Notes: generated from the letters alone by a model not told the origin. A stretch of 64,000 bases of DNA from Harmonia axyridis (GCF_914767665.1 NC_059503.1:16244001-16308000), one strand, 5' to 3'. Shown: positions 44,256-56,460, counted from the first letter of the stretch. Made by a program: numbers and translations.

Positions 44256-47200
44256 CTATTGACTTGCAATTATCGAGTCTATAAATGATGAGAATTCAGA
44301 GATTTTGGTGTAAGCACCAGGCATATTTGCAGCAGCACAGTCTGGTCCGAAAGAAACAATGCCTATCACTTTGCCTTCCAATACTATCGCACCTCCTGAA
44401 TCTCCCTGAAAAAATGTATTTGTGTCAGATGTAGGTACTGATAGTGACCGATATTTATAGTCGCTTCTAACAATGCAATATTATATTTTTAGAGTTGTTT
44501 ATCGCCGATAAATCGAATTGCAATTAACTTCGAATGAACAATACAAATAAGCATGAAAAAAAAAAATTAAAAATTCTAAAAAGAAGACGAAAACTTGAAA
44601 AAATAATCAATCTTGTTCTCACTAATATTTAATTCTAGCACTATATTCCAAGTATCAAGGCCAAGGACACAGATGGCAACAACAGTACCTACCATATCAC
44701 TTATTTTTCTCATCAGTACCAATCTTCGAAAAAAGAGTGTCAATATTTCGGAACATAGAGTTAATTATGGATAAAGGTACTGAAGGTTAAGTGAAGCTAG
44801 ATTTGTGTTGTGTTTGTGTAAAAAAACGGACAAAATAGTGACCAAGCAAACTATTGGGCTGATATTTGTTGTTCACCTTCTGCTCTATTGATATCAACTA
44901 CATGATCTTCCAGCTCATTCTTTAGATCTGTCCCCTTAGAGATTACTGGCTTTTGCAGATTGAAAGTAATTTGGCTCCAATGTAGAAAAGACTGCTGGAG
45001 TCGAAGCCTATTCCGAAATCAAAGACGAATCTTTCAACAGAATTGATTTCGAAATGTTTTAGAAACGTTGGAGTATCATCGATGTATCATTCTTGTAGGT
45101 AACTATGTTGACCAATAAAGCCGAATAAAAAAAATGTGTTTTTACGTGTTCTACCAGGAACTTATTGAGTGAAGTGCTAGGAATTCATAATGAAAAGAAA
45201 GACCTCGGAAGGCAATATGATTTTGAATGTATCGGGTGTTTTTTTCGAGGTATATAACTTTAAGTTGGCATTACTGTTCAAGATGGCGACCGATTTAACA
45301 GCTGTCAAGTGATTTATTCTCACTTTGGTTTGGCAATTTGAAAATCGAAGCCAAATGATCATCAAAAAAGGCGTAGATTCGTCGAATGGGCCCAAAATGA
45401 GATTGCCGTTCTCCATTTTATTTTGTTTAGCGATGAAGCGCACTTCTGTTTGAATGACTACGTCAACAAACAAAACTTCCGCATTTGGAGTGGAGCTAAT
45501 CCTCAAGTGTATGTAGAAACACCGTTACATCCAGAAAAACTGACTGTTTGGTGCGCTTCATGGGCTGGTGGAATAATTGGTCCGTACTTCTTCAAAAACG
45601 ATGATGGCCAGAACGTTACAGTCAATGGTGATCGGTATAGAGCCATGATTACTAACTTTTTCATTCCTGAATTGTCCAGGAGCTGTGGTTCCAACAAGAC
45701 GGCGCAACATGTCACACAGCTCGTGTCACAATCGATTTATTGGAAGACACGTTTGGTTACCGCCTAATTTCACGTTTTGGACCTGTGAATTGGCCTCCAA
45801 TATCTTGTGATTTAACACCGCTAGACTACTTTCTGTGGGGCTATGTAAAGTCATTGGTCTATGCGGATAAGCCACAAACCCTTGACCATTTTTTGGAAGA
45901 CAACATTCGCCGTGTTATTGCCGATATACGGCCACAAATGTTGGAAAAAGTCATCGAAAATTGGACGTCCAGATTGGACTACATCCGAGTCAGCCGTGGC
46001 GGTCATATGCCAGAAATCATATTTAAAATGTAATGCCACAAGATTATCTTGCGGATAAATAAAATTCATGTCAATGGAATAATCCATCGTTGTTTTATTG
46101 CAATTGAAAGTTCTATAGCTCTAAAAAACACCCTTTACATATAAAGAACGATGAACTTATAACTGGCTCAAATTGAAAATAATGCAAGAATAATTTTTTC
46201 AATATATCTAGGAATCAATGACCAACTTGACAAAAATTGTATATAACAGATAACTTACAGGACAAGCATCTTTTCCTCCTTCAACATATCCTGCACAAAA
46301 CATCCTTTCTGTGATATATTCCGAGCCGTAAATTTGTTGACATGTTTCTGTTGTAATGAGAGGCAAATCAACTTTCTGTAAGGATTTTGCTAATGGTCCT
46401 CTAGATGCTATAGCTCCATACCCTGTAACTGTAGCCAATCTGTTTTCTTCGATAACAAAATCGGGAGGAGCTACTTCAATAGGACTTATGTTTTCGTTGA
46501 ATACCAAATCTTCTTCTAGTTTCAACAAAACGATATCATAATCGAAGGTAACAGGATCGAATGATTCGTGTTGAAATACAGCTTCTACAGGGATAACAAC
46601 GCCACCAGAGTTTCTCAAACTAGAGCCAGCCCGTACACTCATCTGCGGTATTGTCATTCTGTAAAAATAATGAATTGGTCGTAAGATTAAAATTGAAAAA
46701 AAGTAATAAAATACCAAATGAAACCTGTGTATGAGGTTCTGTAGGAAGTTTATCAGATGGAAATAGTCAATCGAGATGACGAAAATAGAATTTCGAATTG
46801 TCTCTATTGGAATGATCTTTCTAATTTTTGAGGTACTGATTATTCGAGTGAAACATCAATTTTTGATCGATATTTGTGAAATACAAAAAAGGAAACATTA
46901 TATGGAGCCCAAAAGTCTTGACATTCCTTAATATCGATGTTTTTTTTTCTGAAAATTCGTTTCTACAGAACTGTAATTTTTGTGAGATTGTAAATACTAT
47001 ATAATAGTCCAGTAGACAAATACAAAAAAGTGGGTCTGCTGGAAAAAATTCCGAACTTAATAAAACTTCTACAGGTTGTTCGGGGTTGTTGTGAAATGAC
47101 TCTGTCGAGTTATTCAGCACGAGAACCCTGTGCTAACTTGAGGAGGGCCGCAGAATCCCCATTATTTTTGGACTTGTTTCGGGTTATATACAATCCTTAT

Positions 47201-48807
47201 TTTCAATTAATTCTTGGTTTTTATTTATTGATTTTACTCAGTTGATTTGATTATTAAGGTCCAAAATAATTAGGGGTTGATAGGAATTCAGAGTGAAGTG
47301 ATTACATGCCATGATAACATTGAAATATCTACTCTTCACATAAACATGGGCTTTTAGCTGAAGCTAATATGTTATGTTCAATTTGTCGATATTGATGAGT
47401 AATTACTATAATTATCATAGAACGGCTGGTAATTGTTAGTGAGAGGGTCGAAACCTTCGTTTTTTGCAAATTTTTGATATTTTGAGAAAATTCCTCTGAT
47501 GTTGATTGACTGTATCTCAGTTGATATAAAGTTGGAAAAAAAGTTTCGGGGAACATAATTATAAGAAATTCAATTATCTGCAACTTCGAAAATGAACGTT
47601 TTGGTCAAAAACTAATTAAGTTGAAAGTTATAAGCAAAAACTCGTCCGAAAATGTTGAGGTTCTTCAGCCCCTCTTCAAGTAAGCACAGGGTACTCGTGT
47701 TGGATAACTTGACAGAATCATCCCACAGCACCCCCAAACAACAAAGTTTTTCCAGCTAACCCCACTTTTTTTGTTTTGTCACTGGACTACTACTTTGATC
47801 GACTGTATCTCAATTAATATTGGGTTTACGGAAAAGTCTATAACTACAAATTGTAGAGAATTTAATGGTCTACAACTTTGAAAATGAACGTTCTGGTCAA
47901 AAACAACTTAGTTTAGAAGTTATGAGCAAAAAACTGAAAAGTCTGAAAATGTTGAGGTTCTTCGGCCCTCCTCAAGTTAGCACAGAGTCCTGGTGTTTGA
48001 TAACTCGACAGTAATGCCACAGCAACCCCGAACAACCTGTAGAAGTTTCATCAAGTTCTGAATTTTTACCAGGTAAAATGTATTTATCTACAGGACTATA
48101 ATGATTCTTCAGAGATCATGCCTGGCAAATGTTTCATAATAGTAAAATATAGCAATAGATTCGTCAAAACAGAGACCTAAATCAATATCGAAAAATTAAT
48201 CATTGGCATTATATTTAATTCTGATAAATTAAGTTAATTTTTTTCAAAGAAGTAAATTTGATCTTGGTTTTCTTCAAGTTTGTTGCTTTTTGGAAATTCC
48301 GCTCATAATATTCATCAACAAATGTCCTGGAAATGTCAAAATATCAAACTTCGATACCATAGAGAAGAACCATACCAGTAAAAGAAAGAAGTACAAACTG
48401 TTACTAATGGGTCAATATTTCCTACATTGAAGTATCCGTAAATAGAATAAAATGATAACAACAACGGACAATACTTACTCATGAGTGCAGTGGGCTGCTG
48501 ATAGAATGTATCTTTCATTCAATATAGCACCTCCACAAATTGCATTACTCAACTTGAGGGCTACTTGATATGGGAAGTCTTTTATATCCGCTGGTTCTCC
48601 ACCAGCAATTTTAAGTTTGGACTTAGTTACATTGAGAGGCAAGGATGAGGCTGCAAAAAACTAATCTTTTAAATCCTTGATATAATTTTACTGATCAAAT
48701 ATTCATTTTTAATGTTTCCAAGTTGTCAAATGTTTGCTGATGCTTTCAAACTCACCGATTTCTATTACAATTGTTAATAAAAGTACTGAAGTGCAATGTG
48801 GAATCAT
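44256..48807 (-). CDS. Protease 4: trypsin-like S1 serine protease, complete, 4 exons
   Basis: Exons in transcript order: 48756-48807, 48479-48650, 46259-46658 and 44256-44405. They join to 774 nt, 257 residues, with phases 1, 2, 0. The signal peptide MIPHCTSVLLLTIVIEI is followed by a short propeptide ending K31 and the mature start IAGG (32-35), so activation after Lys is expected. The triad is intact: H71 (SAAHC), D116 (FDYDIVLLKL), S211 (GDSGGA). D205 in GGKDACP marks trypsin specificity. Exons 3 to 5 of the protease-1 plan are fused into one 400-nt exon, while the intron before GDSGG is kept. The last intron carries two mariner-type insertions and the 46.66-48.48 kb intron carries a 1.1-kb inverted-repeat element. 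It is a secreted endopeptidase, probably digestive like its paralogues. Confidence 0.92.
44635..45180 (+). pseudogene. Mariner deletion derivative in the last intron of protease 4
   Basis: Inverted ends ctagcacta... (44635) and ...gaagtgctag (45180) bound 546 bp. A 5' UTR-like stretch (cagtaccaatcttcgaaaaa, about 44716) joins to DLSPRDYWLFADLK (about 44920) and a degraded tail (EAYSEIKDESF, 45003; VTMLTNKA, 45100). The middle of the transposase is deleted. Confidence 0.6.
45234..46133 (+). pseudogene. IS630/Tc1-mariner-type transposon, copy B, internally deleted, both ends present
   Basis: Ends gggtgtttttttcgaggtat (45234) and the complement of agctctaaaaaacaccc (to 46133) are inverted. Coding starts abruptly at RRFVEWAQNEIAVL, followed by FSDEAHFCLNDYVNKQNF. 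Compared with copy A, the N-terminal domain is gone, and a short deletion at about 45675 (between PEL and the VQELWFQQDG region) shifts the frame. The downstream part, DTFGYRLISRFGPVNWPP to GGHMPEIIFKM, is open. It is 900 bp long and cannot encode a whole transposase. It lies in the last intron of protease 4. Confidence 0.8.
47002..48100. mobile_element. 1.1-kb element with about 140-bp inverted ends and an internal duplication
   Basis: The left arm (47002-47145: agtccagtagacaaatac, aaaacttctacaggttgttc, ctgtgctaacttgagg) is inverted at about 47960-48100. Inside, a segment of about 294 bp is repeated in direct orientation: gactgtatctca(g/a)tt at 47507 and 47801, gaaaatgttgaggttcttc at 47652 and 47945. 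It has no transposase and lies in the second intron of protease 4. Confidence 0.7.
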
Positions 48808-48861
48808 TCTGAACCTGACCTGACAGAAAACTCAGTTCAATGTAAAAGTAACAAACGTATG

Positions 48862-48869
48862 TATATTTA
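48862..48869 (-). promoter_or_regulatory. TATA-like box of protease 4
   Basis: TAAATATA on the minus strand lies 55 nt before the ATG at 48807, the same distance as in protease 1 and the homologue at 17.4-19.0 kb. Confidence 0.4.
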
Positions 48870-50500
48870 TTCGCGATTAAAATCCTTTTATCTTTCCATT
48901 GTGTCTGATTTATTTCCGATATGATATCAGAGATACGGATCTTATTCCCTTATAAATCAAAGCACTCTAATTTCGTATCGATTATTGAGAATCCCAGTAA
49001 CTTCCGTTAGTATGAATGAATGAAATGGGGAATTCTCTCAATTTGAATAAATATAACTAACAAGATTTTCATTCCTGGCGATTAACGGAAACTATGAAAT
49101 AATTATTATTCAATAGGATATAACAAACAAACAATTAAAATAAATACCACAATCTAAAATATAATATTGCCTGAAAAATATATAGGATGTCTTGCCGAGG
49201 GAGGTGTATACAATGATCGATCTGTAAATAGGTATGCTTTCTCGTCCTCTCCTTTAGAAATCTTCTAGCCATAATAAGTTATCTTGGTCTTGAATAGTTT
49301 CAAGACCAAGAAAATTAGAAGATTTCTTTCGTATTGTTATTGCAAATATTTATTTTCGGTGATCAAATTATTTAATGTTGCCTGTTGCTGGAATTCTTTA
49401 GTTGGCGCAACTAAATAATCGTCTGATTTGCCATTTGATTATTTATTACGAGGAAAATTGAAGGATATAGCTTATGCTGAACACACCTAGGGAAGAAACT
49501 AGTTGAAAAATAAAATAATTAACTGTTGCGATGTATTGATCTATGGTTGTGATGCTGCAACCACAGAAATAAAATTTTGCACAATACTCCGTTGAGAAAC
49601 TGTGATTATTCGTGCAAAGTTTCATCACAATTGGATGAGTACTTGCGGAGATTTAGGTCATTTTGTGTCAAAATCGAGTAATTTATTTCTTTGGTTGCGA
49701 TGCACCTAGAGAAAAGAAATTCTGCACAAGTCTCCACTGCTAGACTGTGATCAATAGTGCAAAGTTTCATCACAATCATATGATTACTTGCGGAGATGCA
49801 GCATCACAACCATAGATATAATGATTCGGAAGACTATTTCCAATCTGAAAACTCGACAAGAGAAATAAGTACAGTATAAGCAGATGGTTTTCAATTCCAA
49901 CCGCTCTTGAAATAACTTTTACCGAATTCCAATACATGGAATTTATTCGCTTCCATTTTCATTTTTATGACATTAGGGACCTACTGCATTTCGATGATTT
50001 TCATTTTGATGTTGTTTCATTGAAGGAGTTTATTGAAGCTGAATTTATGTTTTTCTTGGAAATCTAAACAATGATTTCGAATTCAAAATACAAAGTGATA
50101 TTTTGAACTTGAACATTTCAAATGGGAAAAAATGATTCCGGTCCTGGAATATTGAAATAATTTTAATATCTCTCTGACTCAACATCGGTACCTATTTGCA
50201 AATAACATCCCAAGTTTCAATGAATTCCACCGATAAGTTCTGTTGATTCTGTTGGTTCTGTTGATGGTTTCATTAATTCCATCAATATGGAAACTTAAAT
50301 AGCAGCTGAAAAAATAAATTTTTTATAGTTAAAACATACTCCCCTAATCCTACTCTACCTTTTATGAAATTATAATTATATAAAGATATTTGTGTTCTCA
50401 AAAAAATTTCACACTTTACTTCATTTTCTGTCCATTTTTTATGTTGATCAAGTTTGATTTAAATTTTGGATTATTTTCATCAGAAAAGGATATGATATGA
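48870..50500. other. Noncoding with a small tandem repeat
   Basis: Two direct units of about 145 bp lie at 49550-49652 and 49692-49798: (a/t)ttctgcacaa, actgtgat, gtgcaaagtttcatcacaat, acttgcggagat. The outer ends carry ctatggttgtgatgc and its complement. A 12-bp-arm hairpin (cttggtcttgaa) is at about 49285-49312. No gene was seen. Confidence 0.5.
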
Positions 50501-50973
50501 ATGAAAAAAGTAAAAGTATGCTGTATTAGATGTTGACTGAGAATTAGTAAGATTTGAAAGTTGATATATGAAGCAGAGAATAGTAAATTCCTAATATATT
50601 TTTGCCTGAAACTTTTGAATTCCGCAATTTATGTATGACAAAAATATTTTGAAAACTTCCAAAATTCCTTCTTTATTTTCAAAATTTTTCATTAGAATAC
50701 AGGCACTAATTCTGTGTCAGCAGATAGTGATTTGGAAGAATCAAAGGAAAGAAAGTATTAAATCAAATATTTTTTTTTACAAACAAACTCAAAATTTCAT
50801 TGGAAAATGTATTCAAAAATTATGTTCCTTATACAAGAACGAGTCCTCTTTCTTATTTATTTAGTTGTTACTTGCCTGAAACTTTCTCTCAATCTGCTCG
50901 CTGCTTAGTCTATTATAATGGTGTTAGATCCGGACTTCAAGCTGGCCACGAAAATTATCCGAGATTATAATCA
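50501..50973 (+). repeat. Dispersed 0.47-kb repeat, copy 1
   Basis: Shares ordered blocks with 57915-58412: aaaagtatgctgt, gatttgaaagttgatatatg, attccttctttattt, actcaaaatttca, tctcgctgctt and agctggccacgaaaa. It has no coding content. Confidence 0.7.
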
Positions 50974-52684
50974 AATATGGTCAACGAAATTGGACGAAAA
51001 AAGAAATAATGTGAGAAATATGGCTCAAACGACAGCAAATGAGTCATCCAACGACTTCTAAGGTTCACGTTGGTTGGAAACACCCTGTATAGTTGTAATC
51101 AGCAAGGGAGCAATAGGTGTAGTAAGCAACGATCGTTCAAAAGCCTCTGACTTTTCGTCAGTGCCTTTTTCCTTCATATGGCGAAAGAAATATTTAATAT
51201 TCGGTAACCACTTTCTATATACTCTCGTTCTGCATGTTTCGAATCTCTTTCGCCCCTGTTCGTAAATCCAGGCATTCTTCGAGGAAAGAAATAAAGCAGG
51301 TTGAATGACATTCGAGTTAAATCCGGATTGAAAGCAATATGTCGGATTTAAAACGATCGATAACACCCAGCCGGCTTGAAATGAAAAGTCTACAAAATTT
51401 ACATCTTTCCAATAATAGTAAATCAGGAGTCTCCAGATACTCCCATGTTATCTCGCTTAGGCGACATCGCTCGTGCCTTTATGTAACGAGGTGGCAGTCC
51501 AACTTTTCACGTTAATGAAATTCGTGGAGTGTGCACAGTGGATGTACAAATCCGTTTCCTTATCTCTTTTGTCCATTCAGGTTGCTTAAGTGGCGACAAT
51601 AAGAGCTGAGGTCGAATGTAGTATGGGAATTAATTTCAGGTCTATTTGAGCATTTTGTTAATTCGGAATCAGATAAGGCCATTACTGCCCCTGGAAGTTT
51701 TGTAATTACCTTGTGTTAACCTATCTGGGTAGTAAAAGAGCTGAACTTTCTGGTGTTACACGACTGAGGTACATCTTTGAACAAGAGTCGAGGGAAATTG
51801 AATCAAAAAGCTAAATATTTAATTTGGATTGGAGTAAATATGCTCTACATAAATAACCTACCCTAATTTCCTCAAATTTCCGAATTCATGTGCAGATAGC
51901 CCTGTTTATGATTATTATTGTACCAAACGTTCCATATACATTTAAAAAAGTTAGTGAATTAGATGTAATATAAATCTCATTGAAAAATCCACTTAAACGT
52001 TTCTCCTAGCTCCTCCTATGATCATTGTAATAAATGAAGAGTATGTAATGTATTATTTTCATTGATTGTTTTTTTCACATGTTCACATCTGACATTTTAA
52101 TGGTTTCATCTAATAGCAATGCAGCATTCTATCCAATCACTCGGAATTATACCGATAGTACTGCTTCCTCATCGATAATACCTACCTTGTTTACATTGAA
52201 ACGTCAAAATTTTACTTCGAATTTGTCATTACTGACAGCTGAAAGTGCTTCGAGGTTGATTGCCACTTGCCAGTGACATCACCCAAATATTGACCATTTA
52301 AATTGTTGGAAAAAATAATCTTCCCCAATACTCGTTCTTCAAATTTTATCAGATAATTTGTCAAATAAACAAGTGTTCGTGGAAAGGAAGGAATTATCGA
52401 TCAAATTTGAAGCACTCCTGGTATTCCCTTCGATTCTATAATTCATGTTTGAATGATCTAACAAAATCCGTCAATTTCTCATAGTTACGGCATGCCGATA
52501 AGTGAATATACGCTTGACGACGTGGTATAATCGTTTTGGTGTTTCGCCTCGTGCCATATTGTGATCATAGTCTTGTTCTTCGACGTTCGCCTAAAAGAAA
52601 TAAAAGTCAAGTTCAGTGAAATGTCATCAAATTTCCCAAATGCACCGAGAAAAAAAGGTATATAGCGACCAGAAATCAAAAAAA
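50974..52684. other. No recognised gene
   Basis: Short frames only. The motif aaacaccctgtatag at about 51078-51092 looks like another transposon end without a partner. Confidence 0.4.
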
Positions 52685-52733
52685 GTTTATGAATCCTATT
52701 TTACATATAAGGTGTAAAATAGGATTCATAAAC
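52685..52733. repeat. Perfect hairpin, 21-bp arms, 7-nt loop
   Basis: gtttatgaatcctattttac plus a (52685-52705) is exactly complementary to 52713-52733, and partial complementarity continues outside. Confidence 0.8.
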
Positions 52734-52811
52734 ATTTTCCCATTATAGATCGCTAAGACGAGTTGTAACCATTTTCAAATAATTGAACTCAAGAAAATTG
52801 TAAGTAGCTGG

Positions 52812-52897
52812 AGTATTGTTCTTTTTCATTGTTAAATTTGATCAATAATACAGTGTAGTGTTATTGATCAAATTTAACAATGAAAAAGAACAATACT
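52812..52897. repeat. Perfect hairpin, 37-bp arms, 12-nt loop
   Basis: 52812-52848 (agtattgttctttttcattg and onward to ttgatcaataa) is exactly complementary to 52861-52897; the loop is tacagtgtagtg. It lies 78 bp from the preceding hairpin. Confidence 0.85.
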
Positions 52898-53357
52898 TTT
52901 AATAGTATCTCATATTAATGACTGTTCACATTGATATTGATATTGATTACTCAGAATAGTGATGATTATCCAGGATATCGTTTTGTGTGGTTTAATAATG
53001 GATAACAATTGACAGTTTTCAGGGGTCTCTATCCTCAAAACTAAACTAAAGAAAAACTTGTGCCTATTGAACTTTTTGATTAAAATGACTGGGACTATAA
53101 CATTTCAAAAATTCAGCCAATTTGACAGGGGACCTCTCAGCGGTGAGTTCAATTGAATGGAAAAGAAGGAATTATTAATTTGTATGAATTTCCACATGAA
53201 AAAATTATTCAAGAAGTCTTTTCAGAGGCTGAAAATGCGGTATTCTTGATATTAAAAATGAAGAAGTAAAAACGTATTTTGAATTCTTGCATGTGGTTGA
53301 AAAAAACTGTAAATCAGAGGAACGTTTGAGATTGTCATGTGGTATAAAACCCTCTTA

Positions 53358-53838
53358 GGGCCAGTTTTATAAACGAAAGAAAAGTCTGTTTTTCCGAGTA
53401 AAGTCTCGTTTTTCTCAAACCAATTTTGAGGTTGAAAAAGGTTTAAATGTCCTTCCTCATAAAGTCCCGAAATGGCCCTTTATGGCAGGAAAGGGATCCT
53501 TTTCTTCACGCATGCTCTATGACTACAAAACATAACCGCATTCTCTTGTTTCATTTCCATCACACGTTTTCCCCTACACAAAATTTTAATTTCAATTCAA
53601 CAAAATTTCAATTTCTATGAAATATCACCAAATGTAGACAATAAATCACTAGTTTTCAGAGTAGACAACCCTAGGAAATTCAACACTTACGAATAAAAGG
53701 AAGCTTTTGTTCCTCTGAAAGACGATCGGAATATGTTCATGAAACTGGAGCCACTTTCAAGCTCCATTTGAAGGTGACTTTCTAATGAAACGGTCTTTAC
53801 CAAGGGAATTCTTCTCAAATGGATTATGAAACTTGCCC
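53358..53838. mobile_element. MITE with GGGC ends and TTA duplication, PIF/Harbinger-like
   Basis: Left end gggccagttttataaac and right end gattatgaaacttgccc are inverted. TTA flanks both sides (53355-53357, 53839-53841), the 3-bp duplication typical of PIF/Harbinger. The 481 bp has no transposase. Confidence 0.6.
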
Positions 53839-53841
53839 TTA

Positions 53842-54820
53842 ATGATTCCGCACAGAGCTTTCTCGGAGTTTTTTACTGAAAAATTGATTGTCATGCAGAT
53901 TTGGGTATTATTCCGATCAGTTCATAGATAGACTACAAAATAGAAACTACGTTCATGAGCTCATTATTAACTGCCAATCCGGCAGTTCGCAAACCATCCA
54001 TTCAATACTCAAAATTGCAGCTGTACATCTCGCAGTGACTGTACCCGCCTAATGGTAAATCCGTTGAATCGAACTAGAACGTTATAAATTATAACCAAGC
54101 GAAATCCGAACAAAGCTGAGTATTCGGAACTGGGTTGCCGAATAATTCGAAATCAACTCTGTTGCAAAACATCCGATGTAACTAAAACCAAATTGCTCTA
54201 TTGACCGCCAATAACCGTAGGTTTTGTGGTTGGTTCCCCCACAACTCAAGAGCGGTAACTATGCGGTCCACCAAGTCTGTACCTATTTGGCATGCAATTG
54301 TTAGGTTTAATGTTGTCACACCCAATGATCTATCTATTGGGGTGTATTGTTGTTCGGTGCAGATGCGGAAAGGTACATCTAATTCAAATTTCGGAATTTG
54401 TACTGGAGTTGTATTCGATTGTTTCACGTCTTCATCAGAATGCAGAGTTAGAGCATGGTTGTTTTTTTTATGATGTATAAAAGGAAAAAGCAGCGACAAT
54501 TTTAAGGAGCATTTCAATATTTTCTATCCGATTCACAGAATATCTGAGGTATTTTAACAATTTTGTAAAAATGGATGTCGGTGTTTGAGTTTGTTTAATA
54601 ACTTTGAGTGGAACATATTTATCCTTAGAACTTCTCGAGGCTTCGCAATTTTTGAGTTGATTTTTGAACTGGTTTTTGGTTCCTTCGAAGTAATTTACCT
54701 ATTTTGACTATTTTGCATCGATGTCCTCCTGCAGATAAAAAAAAATTTTCATTTGAAACATATTTTCATCAAGGCTCTTTCCAAGAATTTATTTCATCGG
54801 GTCTTTTAAAATGGGTCACC
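53842..54820. other. No recognised gene; unassigned overlapping frames at 54182-54517
   Basis: A minus-strand frame of 111 codons and a plus-strand frame of 90 codons overlap here. The minus-strand one (DVPFRICTEQQYTPIDRSLG) has ordinary amino-acid composition but no family I recognise. Neither has convincing splice sites. Confidence 0.35.
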
Positions 54821-54825
54821 CTGTA

Positions 54826-56460
54826 TAAGTTACTCCAGATTAGGTAAGGTTAGGTGATCCGTTTCATAAATATCTTTTTTAACACTTAAATATCTAAAAC
54901 AATCACAGAAGTGCTAAAAATAAGAAAATCATTGGAATAGTATATGACATACTACAGTCTAGGGTACAGTCTAATTGGATCTTTTGAAATGGTTCACTCA
55001 GTATTAGTTATTCCAGATAAGTACAGGAAAGGATGACCTGTTTTATAACTAGGTGTAGATCTTTTTTTCTGCCTTTTTGCAGTAGATAGCTGTAGCGGTG
55101 AGTAGTCGAAATAAATAGATCATAGATGTCATACAATAAGCTTAATTATTTGTTAACATAATGCCATCGACATATTATTCGATTTGTGTCTGCATCTTGA
55201 AGTTATTCTCGATTAAACATGTCAGCTTACGAGACAAATTCTCGTCATTTGCGGGTGGTTTCAATGTTCTGCTTTAATATAAAGAAATTTGTGGCTAAGG
55301 ATTATCGAATGGTCTCAAATACCTATAGTGAAGCCGCTATTAGTGAAAGATCGCGCCGAGAGTGGTTTCAACGCTTCAAGAACGGTGGTTTCGACGTCGA
55401 AGACAAGCAAGGCGGTGGAAAAAAGAAGGTTTTCGAAGATGCAGAATTGGAATCATTGCTTGATCAAGACTCATGTCAAACGCAATTAGAATTGGCAGTC
55501 ATAAAGATGATCCAGAAACAAGGAAATTGAGCGCCGTATGAGTTGAAGCATCGAGAGATTGAACGGCGCTTGTTTGCTTGTGAACTGCTTCTTGCAAAGC
55601 AAAGACGGAAGGGATTTCTGCATCGCATCGTGACTGGAGACGAAAAATGGGTTCATTATGATAATCTCAAGCGCATTAAATCATGGGGATATCCCGGTCA
55701 TGCTTCAAAGTCGACGGCCAACCGAATATTCACGATTCTAAGGTCATACTCAGTATTTGGTTGGTGGGACAAGCTCGAAGACAGGCGATCGTTATCGAAC
55801 GCAATTAACGCAACATACGAGAGACATAATAAAGTGATTTTTCAGCATGACAATGCTTGAAACCATCCACCGTATTTTCCAGACGTTGCTCTCTCGGACT
55901 ATCACTTGCTTCGATTAATGGCACACGGCCTGGCTGACCAGTACTTCCGGTCTTATGAAGAATTAAAGACATGGATCGATTGGTAGATAGCTTCAAAAGA
56001 TGACCAGTTTTTTCAACGCGGGATTCGTACTCTTTCCGAAAGATGTGAGAAAATAGTGGCCAGCGATGGACAATACTTCGAATCATAAATGTATGAACAA
56101 TTTCCACAATAACGCCTCTTATTTCGGAAAAAAAACGGCGGAAGCAAAACTATACGCTTATGTAAATACCTCTGTTTAAAACAATTCATTTCCTGAAACA
56201 AACACACTAATGCTGAGAATTGAGGCACCATTGAAATCGTATTTGGAGTACTGGGGTACAATTCCATTGGATATTTTCAAATGGGTCACCCTGTATAAGT
56301 CAATCCATAAGTATATGGAAGAATGACACGTTGTATAAATACCTCTGTTTAAAACACTTCAGTTTTTAAAACAAACACAAAAGTGCTAAAAATGAGGGCA
56401 CCAATGAACTCGTATATGAAATTCGAGGGTACAATCCCATATAGGTTTCATTAAAGTCCG
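54826..56460 (+). repeat. Tandem array of about 170-bp units split by a mariner
   Basis: Units share, in order: ccagat(t/a)a, cataaata or tataaatacctctg, aacacaaaagtgctaaaaat, gggtacaatcccat and a boundary caaatgggtcaccctgtata. Unit 1: 54826-55003. Unit 2: 55004-55050 plus 56161-56298. Unit 3: 56299-56460. The mariner sits inside unit 2. Each unit boundary resembles a transposon end. Confidence 0.6.
55051..56160 (+). pseudogene. Mariner element, broken transposase, with both inverted ends
   Basis: Ends aggtgtagatctttttttct (55051) and the complement of cggaagcaaaactatacgct (to 56158) are inverted. Transposase pieces: ERSRREWFQRFKNGGFDVED (about 55340), then after a gap ELKHREIERRLFACELLLAK (55541), HRIVTGDEKWVHYDNLKRIK (55623), KVIFQHDNA-stop (55831), HPPYFPDVALSDYHLLRLMA (55865), SYEELKTWIDW-stop (55951), FFQRGIRTLSERCEKIVASD (56007). 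At least three stops occur. The second catalytic region retains FQHDNA; the third Asp is in PDVALSDY. Related to mariners with the SYEEL...WIDSWIASKD wording. Inactive. Confidence 0.85.

Noticed and set aside
54182..54517. 111-codon minus-strand frame
   Set aside because: Protein-like composition but no recognisable family, and an overlapping plus-strand frame of similar length; kept only as unassigned.
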